Origin: Tipula vernalis
Lineage: Eukaryota > Arthropoda > Insecta > Diptera > Tipulidae
Reading direction: 5' to 3'
Assembly: GCA_958295665.1 (NCBI GenBank)
Contig: OY282560.1
Span: 305,765,236 to 305,829,235, forward strand
DNA: 64,000 bases
Shown here: positions 21,191 through 33,789 of the stretch, in pieces
Layout of the letters: the number at the start of each line of letters is the position of its first letter
How positions within the stretch are numbered: the first letter of the stretch is position 1
The notes under the pieces: model-generated
Told to the model about the DNA's origin: nothing
Database searches by the model: none
What the model saw: only the letters and a program-made list of their open reading frames with translations
Translations under genes and position numbers: made by a program

Positions 21191-22737
21191 AAATATACTA
21201 ATTGCTGAAAATATTCTTGTTAAAATATAACGATTTTTTAGAGAAGATGGGGGCTAATGTATATCAACCCTCCCCTTTATCTAATTTATTTTTGGAAAAT
21301 GTTTTTTTTTTTTTTTTAAGCAATTATTAATTTCTTGTTTAGGGTACAAGTTCGGGGCTGGAAACGCCCTATAAAATTACTTTCAACTCGATCAACTATA
21401 TCACAATGATTTATTCTAACCTTAAAGATTATTGTGTCGTTTGTTTTTCTGAGCAGAAATTATTACTGCACCTTGTTATATGGAACCAACTCGTCATAGT
21501 TACATAGGTCAATGTGTAATCATCTAATAAAAGCTTTTGTTGCAGGGATGTTAAGAATATTGATTGCTGATTAGTTATTTTTTGATTTCTAACAAATAAA
21601 ACTGTAACCCATTTAAAATGCTTCTCATTTGACTTGCACATTAAGACGCATGTACATATTAGCGGAATTCTCAGTATCGAGCGCTTACATTGCCAAAGTT
21701 AAGTTTGTATACAGAATAGTTTGATTCAGGGGCCGGGCATGAATTAACTCCACGGGAACTTATTCCACTGGAAATTTTTGTATGGCAAAATTAATTCCAT
21801 TTTCAATATGAATCTCATTTTTTTTTTGGTTAAATGTCGCGGATTTAATTCGCTTCGTTTTCCGAATGTATTTAGCTCAGACAAAAATTTGTCGAAATGT
21901 TAAGAAGTTTAAATTGAGGTTGTGATTCAACAAGCAGTGCGCATCAACATTCCAAATACTCTAATGGTCTAAGTATTGATTTAGCGGGTACTACAAAAGC
22001 CATTTGCAAATCATTATAATGGTTTTTGTTCAATGTAAATCTTTTATTTGTCTTGTCAATAAATTTGGTTGGAATTGTTTAAAATTGCAACGAGTTTTCT
22101 TTGAAATAATAGAAGAATAGAAGAAAAGAAAAATAAAAGATTTGCATTGAATCGGACCCAATATCAGTTTTGAAATTAAAAACGTTTAGTTATTCACCTT
22201 CTAGCTTTACAATAAAAGTAAATAAGACCGAAATTCATTTTCCAGTATTGATTGCAAATTTAATTCGATAATTCGATGAAATGCTACTTATTTACTTTAT
22301 GTCCAAAAATAAAGAATCACGAATATTCGATTGAGATGAACTTGAGATGACTTACAAGTCAAAATGTTTACAACTAAAAGAATACCCTAAATATGTAGTT
22401 AAATTAAACACCAGATATCGTTCGAAGTTAATTAATTATTATCGACATTTTAAATCCCGATGCTGGTTCCGATTATTTGAGAGCAAGCGACTTTAATCTC
22501 CTATAGTGTTGCTAAGGAGTTACGAAACCTTTTTAATTGAGGTGAATTGACATGATCAAGTAGCCTTCCGTGATCATAGGCCAAGTTAACAAATTTTATA
22601 GAAAATTATTATTCAATATACAAGCACTGAATCCAGTCGCTACACATCCGCTACATCCAGCGCAAAATTCTCTCCAAAGTCTTTCAAGCCATTTGTTTCG
22701 TCATCTAATGGTATAACAATATCCTCATCTTTAGATA
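21191..22737. other. AT-rich stretch, no gene recognised
   Basis: No transposon protein motif, tandem repeat or convincing long frame was seen. The 70-codon minus frame at 21429-21641 has no recognisable feature. Confidence 0.3.
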
Positions 22738-22847
22738 TAAAGGGTGATCCAATATGAGCTTCCGGAAGTTTTTTTTGCAATAAAACGTATTAAAATCAAT
22801 TTAATAATCAAAAATTGTATTTGTGACGTAAGTTCGGTTTATGACAT

Positions 22848-23118
22848 TTAACCCTCAATCCATGAAGTTATTTTAGGCACCTTAATTCCATGAACCAGAG
22901 TCGTTTTCGTCTTTGCGCAATAAAATCAACAATTATCAATAAAAAAAATCTTAAATAATTCATGGCTTATCTCTAGGAATCCTTATTCAAGAAACAATAG
23001 TTTTTTTGTCCGGTAAATTTTTTTTAATTGCATATCCAGCAACGAATGTGCCCTCGAAATTACAAAAAGCAGTTTTGGTTAGGACGAAAACGACCCTGGT
23101 TCATGGATTGAGGGTTAA
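22848..23118. mobile_element. piggyBac-like MITE nested in the mariner element
   Basis: TTAA at 22848-22851 and 23115-23118 flanks inverted ends CCCTCAATCCATGAA and TTCATGGATTGAGGG. TTAA target and CCCT start are the piggyBac signature. The longer repeat continues as CCAGGGTCGTTTTCGTCC on the right. On the left the same continuation is displaced by a 28-base insert that repeats ccatgaa. About 271 bases, non-coding. Confidence 0.8.
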
Positions 23119-23720
23119 TGTTTGAAAATAATTTCTTTTAAATGTTGCCCGCGACTGCCTCTTAGATGATCCATTCTATGGGTCCAATTTTCGAACACTC
23201 TTTCGAGCATTTCATCTCAGCATCTCTTCTCATTAAAATTTTCTTTTAATAAATCGATAGTTTGGCCTGCTGTGTGGCTACACTAATATCTTGAATTTTT
23301 GGCAATAAAAATTTCATTGATCATTGCTCTGTAGTTTGCGCCATTGACGTTTACACGCTGTCCATCCGCATTTTTAAAGAAGTACGGTTCGATGATGGCC
23401 ACCATCGTCCATAAACCACACCAAACAGTGGATTTTTCAGGATTCATTGGAAGCTCTTGAATCTCTTCTGGCTGTTCATTAGCCCAAATACGACAATTTT
23501 GTTTGTTGACGTATCCATTCAGCCAAAAATGAGCTTCATCGCTGAACACAATTTTTCGATAAAAAAACGGATCAATTTTGAGCTGTTACAACGCCCACAA
23601 ACCAAATTTATGACGCCACAATATAAGGTGCCATATACGAGACCCAGAGCTTGAGAACGGCGACGAATTGATTGATTGCAGTCGTCACGTACACTTTCAG
23701 CTACAGCATCAATATTCACA
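23119..23720 (-). pseudogene. Transposase remnant of the deleted mariner-type element
   Basis: 23719-23519 gives an N-terminal part (AVAESVRDDCNQSIRRRSQ, a helix-turn-helix region). 23549-23283 gives the first catalytic motif (MFSDEAHFWLNGYVNKQNC). The second catalytic stretch near 23280-23240 is frameshifted (QDIS then HTAGQTIDLL in another frame). The sequence then jumps to the normal C-terminus (MLERVFENWTHRMDHLRGSR near 23200-23130), deleting the region that carries the third acidic residue. No active enzyme can come from this copy. Confidence 0.85.
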
Positions 23721-24069
23721 TTTTATCGACTTGTACGCACTCTAGTCGGGTGATGAATATCCAATAATGAAAAAGTGGTTCAAAATTTATTGATTGTTTC
23801 GCGAATAGTGCATTCAGTTGGACGATTATGAACACCATAAAATGGTCGAAGTGCATGAAAACAATTTTTCACTAAACACTGATTTTTGAAATAAATTTCC
23901 ACAAATTGTAAACGTTGTACTCACGTAAGTATATTCATGGTGAAATGTCAATGAATACTAAACACAAATGTCATATGAACATAACAGTTGTCACGCATGA
24001 ATCCCAATGAAAATCTCAATGGGAAAATACCTCCTATTGGATCACGCTTTAGAATCATCATTTAAACTT

Positions 24070-24750
24070 TTGTGATTTTATTTGTGATAGTTGTTTTGCG
24101 CCTTATCGATTTTAATTTTAGTTGTTTGATATTATCGGCCGTAGTAAACACACGAGTTTTTTACTTTTTGGAATTAATTATTTTACCCATGGCAGGTGAC
24201 TGTGTTGGAGATATTATGTCTATCATTTTTCCATGGATTCCAACGGCTTTAAAAATTACTGGAAGTAGAATTCCAGAACTCTTAATGCCAATACCAATAT
24301 AAGTGTGTTGCTGCAATGTGTCGAATGGAAGTCCAATATAATTAAAACATTTCCTTACGGTTTTCTTGTAAGGAAATGCTGTTTAAGCCAAGTGTAAAAA
24401 CCATTTACACCACCGAACCTGGACATGCCATCTTCAAATTAATACAGCATACAATAACTGAAATTGTTTACCCCTTTTCAGCATTTAACTGAGATCCGTT
24501 CTCGTCCATGTTGAAAATGTGTACTGGTTAAGCTATAAATTCGTGTTCGAGTAAATTTTTTTTTTCAATAAAATAAAATAATCGGATATTTCAATACGAT
24601 TCATTCTTTGAACACGGTTTTGTGAAACTCCTTCATATTTTCTTACAGACAAATTCGGATGACACTTAATAAAGTGTGAACGGTGCTTTGGCTGGTTCCA
24701 GAAATAAAATTATTTAATATATTGTAATTCTTTGCTAGTCCAAATGCCAC
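24070..24750 (-). pseudogene. pogo/Tigger-like transposase relic
   Basis: Minus-strand translation near 24700-24620 gives FIKCHPNLSVRKYEGVSQN followed by RVQRMN. This resembles the F.+RHP.LS.R.PE..S..R linker between DNA-binding and catalytic domains of pogo/Tigger transposases. Near 24510 it gives FNMDENGSQ, in place of the usual N.DETG motif with the first catalytic D. Near 24335 another frame gives ILDFHSTHCSNT, in place of L.LDGH.SH. Multiple stops and frameshifts. The 76-codon plus-strand frame at 24072-24302 is the shadow of this relic. Confidence 0.6.
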
Positions 24751-24767
24751 TCCTGCACAGTGCGTCT

Positions 24768-24785
24768 CCCCCCCCCCCCCCCCCC
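24768..24785. repeat. Poly-C run of 18 bases
   Basis: Uninterrupted C18 in strongly AT-rich DNA, just beyond the pogo-like relic. Confidence 0.95.
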
Positions 24786-24954
24786 TAAATCGTTTATATT
24801 TAACAGACGTAGAATTTACATTAAATAAGATTTTTATAATAATTAATTAGTTAACTCAATAAGTAATGATGTAATAATCTTCTTTAAAATTCGTACCACT
24901 ACCTTTCTGATGCTACCACCTGAAGAGTCCTAGTGAACGATTCCAAAACAATTC

Positions 24955-25560
24955 AAGGTATCTATGGAGCATGCTCCGTCAAATCGGCCACCACCCCAAG
25001 ATAAATAAAAGTTGTTGGACTTAACATTTTCGTTGACATGTCTCCTTTTTAATGCCGTATGGCGTTTAAAGGTGTCTTTGGATTTTAAAAGTGGCGGACC
25101 AACACTGGCGGTAAAAATAAAATATCTGAAAGAAAATTCAAGATGGTGGATCAAATATGGCCGAAAAAGTATAAATTTTCAACGTTAATAAAAATCAATA
25201 AAAACATGATCTAGGGAGTTTTCCTAGTCGCTGATCATGAATTTAGGGTCAGAATTTTAAAATTCAAGACGGGGGGACCCAAGATAGCCGCCATAAAGGG
25301 TCAATTAATTTTTTTTGGTTCATGAAGATCGGTAGAAACACGTGCTAGAAGGTTTTCGGAATCGCTGATCACGAATTTGAGGTCAGAATTTTTAAATTCA
25401 AGATGGTGGTTTGAATATGGTCGAAAAAAGGGCTAATTTTTCGCTAAAAATATGATCTAGTGAGTTTTCGAGGTCGCTGATTATGAAATTACAGCTAAAA
25501 AGTATTTAAAAATTGAAGACGGCGAACCTAAGATGGCCGCCGTAAACGATCAATTTTTCT
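24955..25560 (-). repeat. Dispersed repeat, copy 2
   Basis: Begins with the cap variant gtcaaatcggccaccaccc (24978). From about 25090 it continues with inverted units carrying agaattttaaaattcaaga, aatttgaggtcagaattt and aagatggccgccgtaaa. Same family as 9284-9860 and 26830-27175. Confidence 0.6.
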
Positions 25561-26829
25561 AAATATAAACGATGAATAAAAAGAGGCAATATGATAAATA
25601 TTATGTTTCTATAAATACTATTCAGTCCCATTTAAAAACAGATAACAACTCAAAGAAATACGAAACTAAATAACGTTGGTAAATTTCGTCCATCCAAAAT
25701 GCTTCTATTATAAATATTCGATGATAAAAGTTTAAATCATAATAACATTAGAATAAGAACAATTTAATTAAATGAAACTACTAATAACGACAATATTATT
25801 GTTTGTAATATTTATCGTTACATACACAAATTATACGGTACGCTATATTGAATTTGTTATTCAATTAAGCTGTAGGGTTGTTATGTGATTTCAAATGCGA
25901 GTTTGACCATACAAATTAATGCAAAAATCGTCAAGTAAAATAAATACTTAGATTGTATCAAATTTTGGTGAAAATCGCTTCAAAATTAAACAAGTTTTGA
26001 GGTGAAACATATAATCCTCTCAATGTTTACCCATTTGATTTAAAAACTTTAACCTTCCTTTTATCATAACTACTAAAATCCCAATAAGCGACTTTTAATT
26101 ATTAGTCTACAAATGGGTGTAAAAAATTACCGAAAATAACGAGTTTTCATTCAGAAAATGTTAATTTAAAAAAGTGTTGTTTACACTAGTTTATATGGAA
26201 CATCACAAAATCTAGACCTCTTATAGAAAGCACGTTTAAAAAATGGCGGAAGCATTTGGGATCTTATATATACAGAAGGCTCTGATGATCTATGATATCT
26301 AGTTTAGTAAACACTCGTTCAGAGTGTAGTTTTTTGGATGTGTACTATTATTACACAGTTCCAAAGGTCCACCAAAGGCCCAGCCTTGGAATACAGCTTT
26401 TGGGTTGCTCCCTTTGATTCTGTTCCAAAAAGTTTGGAAACAACAGTATTCCTCAGTGAAATTCCATTATTGAAGATGAGGTTACTTTTTCTTTAAATAT
26501 CGCTGATCCTAGTAACGGCTCTCGATGTTGATTCCCTAGCCGGGGAGGGTGGTTTTTGGAATCCTTTCTTCGTTGTTCATTCAGTTTTTCTTCTTTTCTA
26601 TGAAACTACATATTTTTAACGATTTCCGGACAGATTCCGGAATGTCTCCGACTAATAAAAATCAGATTTGAAACATCCAAGAAACAAAAACCTTCCAAAG
26701 TTGGATCCTTTTTTCTCCGAGAGTTAGAGGGTTCTCAAATGATTACCACCGATTTTGCAAACCGTTTTGTTCAATAGGCAAGGCTGTTGAGTTCCACCCC
26801 CTTATAAGGCAGTTTTTTATACTCTTGTG
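25561..26829. other. AT-rich stretch, nothing identified
   Basis: No coding frame, repeat or transposon motif was recognised on either strand. Confidence 0.3.
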
Positions 26830-27175
26830 TGAGACACAATTTTTAACTTCTGACCTCAATTTCGTGATCAGCGATCCCAACAACCTTCTAGGATTTTCAT
26901 GAACGTCTAAATTCCTTAAATGATCAGTGACTCCGAAAACTCCCTAGATCATGCTTTTATTGATTTTTATGAATGTCGAATTTTTTTTCTTTTTCGGACA
27001 TATTTGATCCGTCATTTTGAATTTTGGAATTCTGACCTCAAATGCATGATCAGAGACCCTGACAACTTCCTAGGACATGTTTCTATCGATCTTAATAATA
27101 GTCGAAAAATTGGGCACTTTTGGCGGCCATCTTGGATCCGCCATCTTGGAATTTTTAAAAACACTTTTAAGTAAA
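26830..27175 (+). repeat. Dispersed repeat, copy 3
   Basis: Units with cttctgacctcaatttcgtg, gatcagcgatcccaacaacc, tgtttctatcgatctt and cggccatcttggatccgcca. Matches copies 1 and 2 in unit structure. Confidence 0.6.
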
Positions 27176-27291
27176 TTAACAGAGTTAAAATTGCGATTTT
27201 ATAACAATTTTCATTCAGATATTTTATTTTTTCCGCCATTGCTGACCCGCCATTTTTACAATCCAAAGACGCCATAAAAACGACATACGGC

Positions 27292-28190
27292 TAGGGATCC
27301 GCAAAAAGTACATTTGTACTCGATACTTTTTGTAACGATATCCAAATGGTATCGATACTTTTTGATAAAAAATCGTACGTACTACTGCATATTTATGGGC
27401 TAAATGAAATGAAAAAAGCCGTAAAAGAATATGTTCTGGATGAATCAAACCGCAGGTTTGGTGAAAAATAGAACAACCACATTATGGGTGTTTCAACGAT
27501 TCTCGATCCGCGCTTAAAATATCTTAATTTTAAAGATACTTTAGCTGGTGCCCGTGCTATTTCATTCATCAGAAAAATAATGGACGCCTCTGATATCACA
27601 TCATCGTCGTCTGAATCAAATGATGAAGGAAATCGGCCAGAATCGCCCTCATCCTCATTCGATTTTTGGAGCCATCACAAAAAATTAGCTCACGGCTGTC
27701 GTAAAAGGCGTTCTGGCAAGGACGGATAAAAAAGATGAGCTGAGTTTATATTTGGAGAATTCAGTTTGCCCACTAAAATCGGATCCTATAATTCAGTAGG
27801 AAGAAATGGAAAACCTTTTCCCTCACTTGTACCGCCTTGCCAAGAAGACTCCGTACCATCAGAAAGATTGTTTTCTAAGGCTGGAGCGATTTTAACACAA
27901 AACCGAAACAGACTTATACGTGACAGGGTGTACAAACTTGGTTTTTCCAAAATAAAATTACTAATTATTATTTGTTTTGTGTTTCTTCTGTGTAACAAAT
28001 AAATATGAGCTATAAAAATATATAAACTGCCTTTTAAAAAACTTACATTAGAAATCGGCTATGTAAAACGAAAGTGTTTTTAAATTGTAATCGATACTTA
28101 AGAGTATCGATAATTTTATTACGATACAAATATTGGTACCGATACTTTTATTGTGATACTAGTAATGAGTAAAGTATTGATACTTTCGTT
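27292..28190 (+). mobile_element. hAT-family element, deleted relic
   Basis: Contains a hAT transposase tail and subterminal arrays of TATCGATAC-like motifs at both ends (27325-27385 and 28088-28190), a common arrangement for hAT transposase binding. The left edge tagggatccgcaaaaagta is plausible as a terminal repeat. The right edge could not be matched to it, so the limits are approximate. Confidence 0.6.
27400..28002 (+). pseudogene. hAT transposase C-terminal fragment
   Basis: 27484-27729 encodes MGVSTILDPRLKYLNFKD and a serine-rich linker. After stops, 27745-27850 encodes ELSLYLENSV-like and FPHLYRLAKKTPY-like stretches. 27766-28002, in another frame, includes the hallmark SVPSERLFSKAGAILTQNRN of the hAT dimerisation domain. 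Frame changes and stops show that it is dead. The N-terminal zinc finger and most of the catalytic core are absent. Confidence 0.85.
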
Positions 28191-28207
28191 TCATTGTTAT
28201 TTATCTC

Positions 28208-28253
28208 AAAAAATGAAATGTGCAGGAGGGTGGCCGGTTTGACAGAGAATGTC

Positions 28254-28258
<5 letters not shown>
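28208..28258 (-). repeat. Cap sequence of the dispersed repeat, inverted beside (TA)n
   Basis: gaaatgtgcaggagggtggc followed by a gacagagaatgtccc stretch is the reverse complement of 9284-9330 and abuts the next (TA)n. Confidence 0.7.

Positions 28259-28318
<60 letters not shown>
28252..28318. repeat. (TA)n microsatellite
   Basis: About 65 bases of TA repeats. Confidence 0.97.
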
Positions 28319-28320
<2 letters not shown>

Positions 28321-30916
28321 TGGCGTAGTCTGTTTTTCGAAGGTAGGGAAGCACTTGACATGCGGTAACTTCAATCTTGATCCAATTCGCTACAATATAT
28401 TTAACTTAGTACAACACAACTGTTAGGTACGAATATCAGGGCACTATTCTGGGGGCCTATTCCCGAACACATAATTGTCTAATTTGCCAATTTGGCAAAA
28501 TGCTACACAATATTACGTGAAAATGACATTCTCGTGCAAATTACACTTCTTCACTAGAAAACTGTAGCAGATTAAAAGATATTTTGTAGTAGTAGATTCT
28601 TTTAAAATAGCCAAATTCAAAACAAAAGTTCGGTTATGAGTGCAAAACAAACGAAAAAGCCAAGTAAATGCAATATTATGGTTTCGACAGTAGGTATATT
28701 GTTATTTCAGGATTCACAATATTGTGTAACATTATACACCACTTTGGTGTTATAGGATACGAAATTCACAATATTCTCAAATTTCACAACATCTAAAGTT
28801 TGAAAAAAAAAATACCAATCGCCGCAGTATAGTTTGAAAAAATAATAGCAAATGGGGCTTTTTGTGAATTGAACTCGAACTTATTAGAGTATTGGATTCT
28901 TATTTGAATTAATAAGATTCGTTATTTTCTTTTTTAAATCAGATTCGAATCTTGAACTTCCAAGAGTCGAGGAGGTTCGAATGGCACTCACAAATAAACC
29001 TCAGATTAAAATTGTAGTGTGCAGTTCACTGATATATTTTATTTATTTCTATAAAATTATACAACTAATAACCTGTAAATGAGAAAATAAAAATTTAAAA
29101 TAATTCGCAAATACATCCTCGTAAGTATCATTCTCATCGTAAGAACGCAAGCTAGTTCCTGCATGCTCAAAAAACAAACCACAAGCAATTTTTTTTTTTT
29201 TGCAATAATATGAAAATCTTTTCGCAACTTTGTAATTTCGATAAATTAGGCACACAAAATATTCGTAACTCACTAAAAACAACGAATACTATCAAATCTG
29301 TTTTTAACGAACTCCAACCAGCTAACGTAATTGTTAGTATTTCGAATTTAGTTTCGCCACGAATTTTCATTCGCTGAAATGGAAACTTTATTAAATGAAA
29401 ATTCTTTGTGGACTAACCAAATGAGTCAGAAATTAATCAAGAAAACTTTACATTTTCATAAATGGGCTAAAACGAAATGTTAATTTAGCGATCTCCAGTT
29501 CCTTTGGCTTAATTATATCGAGATTTCGCTATAATAGCGGTTTTCAAATAGTCTGAAATCTTCACAATAAAAAATGCCAACCACATCTATAGAATTAACC
29601 TTTGTACTCCAACGGTGAGTCTCACTCACCATCACTATTACAATTTACATTTATTTCAACCTTGGTTCTTGGATACTATTCTCTAAAAACAAGTGGGTAA
29701 CATTTTAAATAAATATTTATAAGATTTTTTCTTTAAAAATATATTATTACGGAGTTGGTGGTAGCCCTATAGCCAAAAAGCTTGGAGCATAAGGGCTTAA
29801 TGAGTCACTCACTCATAATTCTTAATATTATTTACATCTACTATATTACATACAGAAGATCAGAAAGAGACAGAGTACTAGTTACATAAACACAATAGAA
29901 TGAAAGAAGTTATTTTTATTTATGCTGTGTTTCTTATTTTCGATCTAATTGATCTGATCGATTTGAGTACTAAAAAGCTATGTAAAATCGGGTTCGAGTT
30001 CAGCTTCAAAGCAAGAAAATAATTGGGTTCGGGTTCAGGTTCGGGTTAATAAAAAGTAAAACTTCACAGGGGGCCCTATTCTCGAATCCCAGATACATTT
30101 TCCACATGCGGACATCTGTCAAAATTCATCAAAACGTTCGGAAATTGTAATTCGTATATAGATATATCGTTACACATTTTAAAGTTAGGTTTGCCATTAT
30201 GTAATGTGACGGTCCCAACTGCAAATTGACTAACATTCATTTGTGTTACTCAAATACTGGACTGACGAAGTGGTATAATAACTACGTTAGAAACTGATTT
30301 GACTATCCTGTCTACATTTTTACGTAAAATGGCATTTTTATCTCCAAAATTACAAAAATGTGTTTGTATCACTTAAATACTGAGATGACGATATTTATTT
30401 ATTTCGTTAAAAACACTTCGTTTAATTTGACGAATAGGATATATCTTAATGATTCTTCTTGAAGGTGTACCCTTTGTGGTGCTAAAATAAACTTTAAAGA
30501 CGAAAATGCCCATTCTACATTGACTTTCGTTGCAGGAATCGCTAACACAACTTTCGCAGCTTCGTATAAAAGTGGAATTTTAATTTTATGGTTTTGCCAC
30601 TATTCCATAGTAATTTTTTTCTTGTGGACCCGTGAAAAGGATTTATAAACAGTAAACTCCTGTTATACGTTTAGTTCAAAGTTAGCCCAGCTGCCTAAAT
30701 TGTTGGATTATGATAAATAATATATATCACATGCGATTTTTTTTTTTGTCAACCCAGAACCCGGGTGAATCGAACCCACGAAATGTTGGGTTCGGGTTCG
30801 AAAAAATTACTACCAATCTTTGAACCGGAGCGGGTTCGAGGTTCGTGTTCGGGTTCGGTTCGGAACCTTGGTAAAAACACAGATTTTTAGTACTCACATC
30901 GATCAGAGCGCCTAGA
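28319..30916. other. Non-coding stretch with GGGTTC hexamer arrays
   Basis: Variants of gggttc repeat at about 30003-30050 and 30757-30870 (ttgggttcgggttcaggttc; gtgttcgggttcggttcgg). They include an inverted segment at 30757-30785. Similar tctattctcgaa-like junctions occur at 28450 and 30070. No gene was recognised. The minus frames at 29049-29370 have no identifiable domain. Confidence 0.4.
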
Positions 30917-31154
30917 TTCTGATAAAGTGACAATTGACAATTATTCGTGACTTTGTACTAAAATTTTAACTGCTATAAAATAACAAATTTTAACTGCGAC
31001 AATACATGTCATTTTATAGCAGAGTTTATTTAACAATTGCTATATATTGATAAAAATATTGTCAACATTTTAACTGCTATATGTTATCATTTTAAAATAG
31101 TTAAAATTTTAGTAAAATGCCACAAAAAATTGTCATTTGTCACTTGATCAGAAG
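30917..31154. mobile_element. MITE with about 60-base inverted ends
   Basis: The left end ttctgataaagtgacaattg is mirrored by caaatgacaattttttgtgg read from the right. Both continue into actaaaattttaactgctat-like arms. About 238 bases, palindromic overall, non-coding. Target duplication unclear. Confidence 0.65.
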
Positions 31155-31767
31155 CATAAATACGAGTACAACACATACACAACATCTCAATATCGCATTC
31201 TAATGTTAAATTCTTTCGATTTTTAAAACAAAATCAATTTTTTTATTTACCAAAAAATATGAAAAATAAAAAATTGATTGATTTGTAATTGTATTGGTGA
31301 AAAAAATAACAAGTGAAAACGAAAGCGAGGTTATGTTTACTCATTTCACAACATTTTACATATTGAATTGTGAAATGTTTATCGTAAATAGATAAAAAAT
31401 GTTAATTTAGATTAAAACGCAACTATTCGCATCAAAATATAACCACAAATGATTTATGAAATTAGCATATTATTTTTGTTTATCTAATTTTGACGTTTAC
31501 GCTTTTATGTATTTGTGAAATTTTGATTAACTCTACCAAAAAATCCGGATTTGTGACAAATGATCCAGATCAAAAAAAAAATCAACTTATTTTGGTCGAA
31601 AGAATATGTAATGTCAAAATCTCAAAAAAGATCAAAAAAAAATCAATTTATTGATTTATTTTTTCCCAAAAAATTCGACATAAGTTGTAAATTATTACTC
31701 GCTCTTATACGTTTTCGTACATTTCGTTTTTTTGATATCTTTAAACATACAATTAAGGAACGATCAG
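31155..31767. other. AT-rich spacer
   Basis: Nothing recognised. The frame at 31560-31937 is low-complexity (Lys, Phe, Ile) and runs into the next element. Confidence 0.3.
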
Positions 31768-32932
31768 GGGTGCGATTATGTGTATCTCATATTACGAGTT
31801 TCGAGTACTCGAAATATGTTGACAAATTTTCTTTAAAAATAATCTTTTTAATCATTACGAGTTGTCTGCAGAGCCTTCTAGAGTATAGAGCCATAATCTT
31901 AATGACGTATTTTTTAGAAGCTTTTTTAGTGGTCTAAATTTTCACTGATTTCCATAGGAATCCATAGTAAAAATGGTGTTTTTTAGCTTCAAGTTTTTCA
32001 ATGAAAAAAGCAAAAATATTATAAAATGTTTATATAAAAGTTGTCTGCATATCTTTAAGAACAATATACAAGAAGGCCATATTGGTATTAAGTAAATATT
32101 AATTGCAGAAATATTAAAATTAAATTATTTCTAAAATATATTTTTTCGAACTTTCATTTTGAAAAATACATCAAAGTTGGCTCTGACAAATTAAAATAAT
32201 ACTTGCTAAATTTATCTTTAGTTTATCTAGTGTACGTAAGATGTCTAAAATGGTTACAGAAAAATACGAAAAAAAAATTATTTAATCCCAAAATTATCAC
32301 ACATTCCTATATTTTGTGAATTTGTTTTGCTTTTCTTACAATTTTTGATCTTGAAATTTCCCCAGGTGGTAATTTTTGGTACCATTTTTCCAAATTTTTG
32401 CGATCATCACTGCCATCTATGTAATGTAAATTGACTTAATGAGCAAACGAATCGTAGTAAGCTTTTATTTTAATTTGACCAGAATGCTGTTGTTATGAAT
32501 TTTTTTAATATTTTGGTTTAAATAAATCAATTATTACAAGAAAATGAAAACGATTTACTTAAACGATATTCATATACGTTTAAATTCAAACATTTATGAA
32601 AGTATTTCAGAAAATATAATTAAGAATTTGTAACGTTTTCGTTTAAAAATTTGTCTTAGGAAAAAAAGTGATTTTCCATATGTTTTGTGTGTTTTACTAT
32701 GAAAAGTTTCGTTTTTTCCTCGTTTCTAATTCCCTTATAAAAGCTCAGATTTTTTGATTATGGCTCTTTAAAATACAGGGTGCTCTGGTTGTCTGTCGTA
32801 CTTAAAAAAGCATACGAGTAAAACAACAACAACAAGTCGTAATTACGATAACTCGTAATGTCTTACACATAATCGCGTTTTGTCGCAATTTCTCGTAACT
32901 GGAAATTCGTAATGCTTACATAGTCACACTCC
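31768..32932. mobile_element. Possible terminal-inverted-repeat element
   Basis: The left end ggggtgcgattatgtgtatc and the reverse complement of the right end (ggagtgtgactatgtaagca) share about 15 of 20 bases. They are followed on both sides by ttacgag-rich subterminal sequence. The interior is AT-rich and non-coding. Limits are tentative. Confidence 0.4.
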
Positions 32933-33559
32933 AGATGATTGGAAAATGTACAACAATCAAGGAAATCGGTAAATTGAAACTATGTGATTTCAACTTTAAT
33001 ATTTCAGAAATAATCAAATATTATTGTAGTTCCATTGTGGAATTTTATTTTATTTTAGGCTTTAATATACTTAGAATATGCATTTATTTGCTATTAGTAT
33101 TTTAAATTTAGAGCGGAGAAATAGATTTTTTTTTTAGAAACCGATTTTGTTTGTTGTCTGGCCCGTATGAAAATTTTAAAGATCATGTTAAGCATATTTA
33201 GCATTTTGAGTTAGAATTAAAGGAAATTAGTGCTTCCCTTGCTTCCAAAGACGCTACGCCCCTGATATACATATAATATTTAATATAATATTACATTGAG
33301 GGATACCCTTTAGTAATATTGCCCTATAACAGCGACACTAATATAATAGGATGGGACGGAGTTATAAATAATTAAAAAAAAAATGGTTTAGCAGCCGAAT
33401 ACTGAAATAAATGAGGGAAGGTGAGAAAAACTAGAGTTAGACATAATTTAATTGAATTGCCACAATAAACAGCAGAGCAAATTTAAATTGCTGATGGCCT
33501 TTTATTCACCATTCCCTACAATAATAAAATGTGTGATGCAGTTTACAAAGCAAATATAC

Positions 33560-33789
33560 TAAATCCCAAAATATATTGCCAAAATGAGAGCAGAAAAATA
33601 AAAATTAACTTTCCAAAGAGGCCACGTTTGTTTTCTGTCATTTTCGTCGTATTCGATTGAAAACCTCGTTAAAGTTATTCAAGCTACGCGTAACAATATA
33701 GATGAATGGCAAAGGTTCTTCGAAAATCGCTTAATTTGCTTGCAAGATCATGCGATTTAACGCCATTAGATTACTTTTTATGGGGATTA
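33560..33789 (+). pseudogene. Scrap of a mariner-type transposase next to gene block 3
   Basis: Plus-strand reading near 33743-33785 gives RSCDLTPLDYFLWG, a typical third-catalytic-residue region of the transposase type seen at 22738-24051. Just upstream FFENRLI is readable in another frame. The remaining sequence is too degraded to assign, and block 3 begins immediately after. Confidence 0.5.

Larger units (their letters stand above)
22738..24051 (-). mobile_element. Deleted Tc1/mariner-superfamily element
   Basis: The terminal inverted repeats are TAAAGGGTGATCCAATA (22738-22754) and TATTGGATCACGCTTTA (24035-24051), including the TA target. Inside is a broken minus-strand transposase and, at 22848-23118, a nested MITE. 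Apart from that insertion the element is shorter than an intact one because part of the catalytic domain is missing. Confidence 0.85.

Noticed and set aside
24072..24302. 76-codon plus-strand ORF as a membrane protein gene
   Set aside because: The opposite strand carries pogo/Tigger-like transposase motifs. This frame is their shadow.
30003..30870. GGGTTC arrays as telomeric repeats
   Set aside because: Short, degenerate, in mixed orientation and internal. The insect telomere unit is normally TTAGG.
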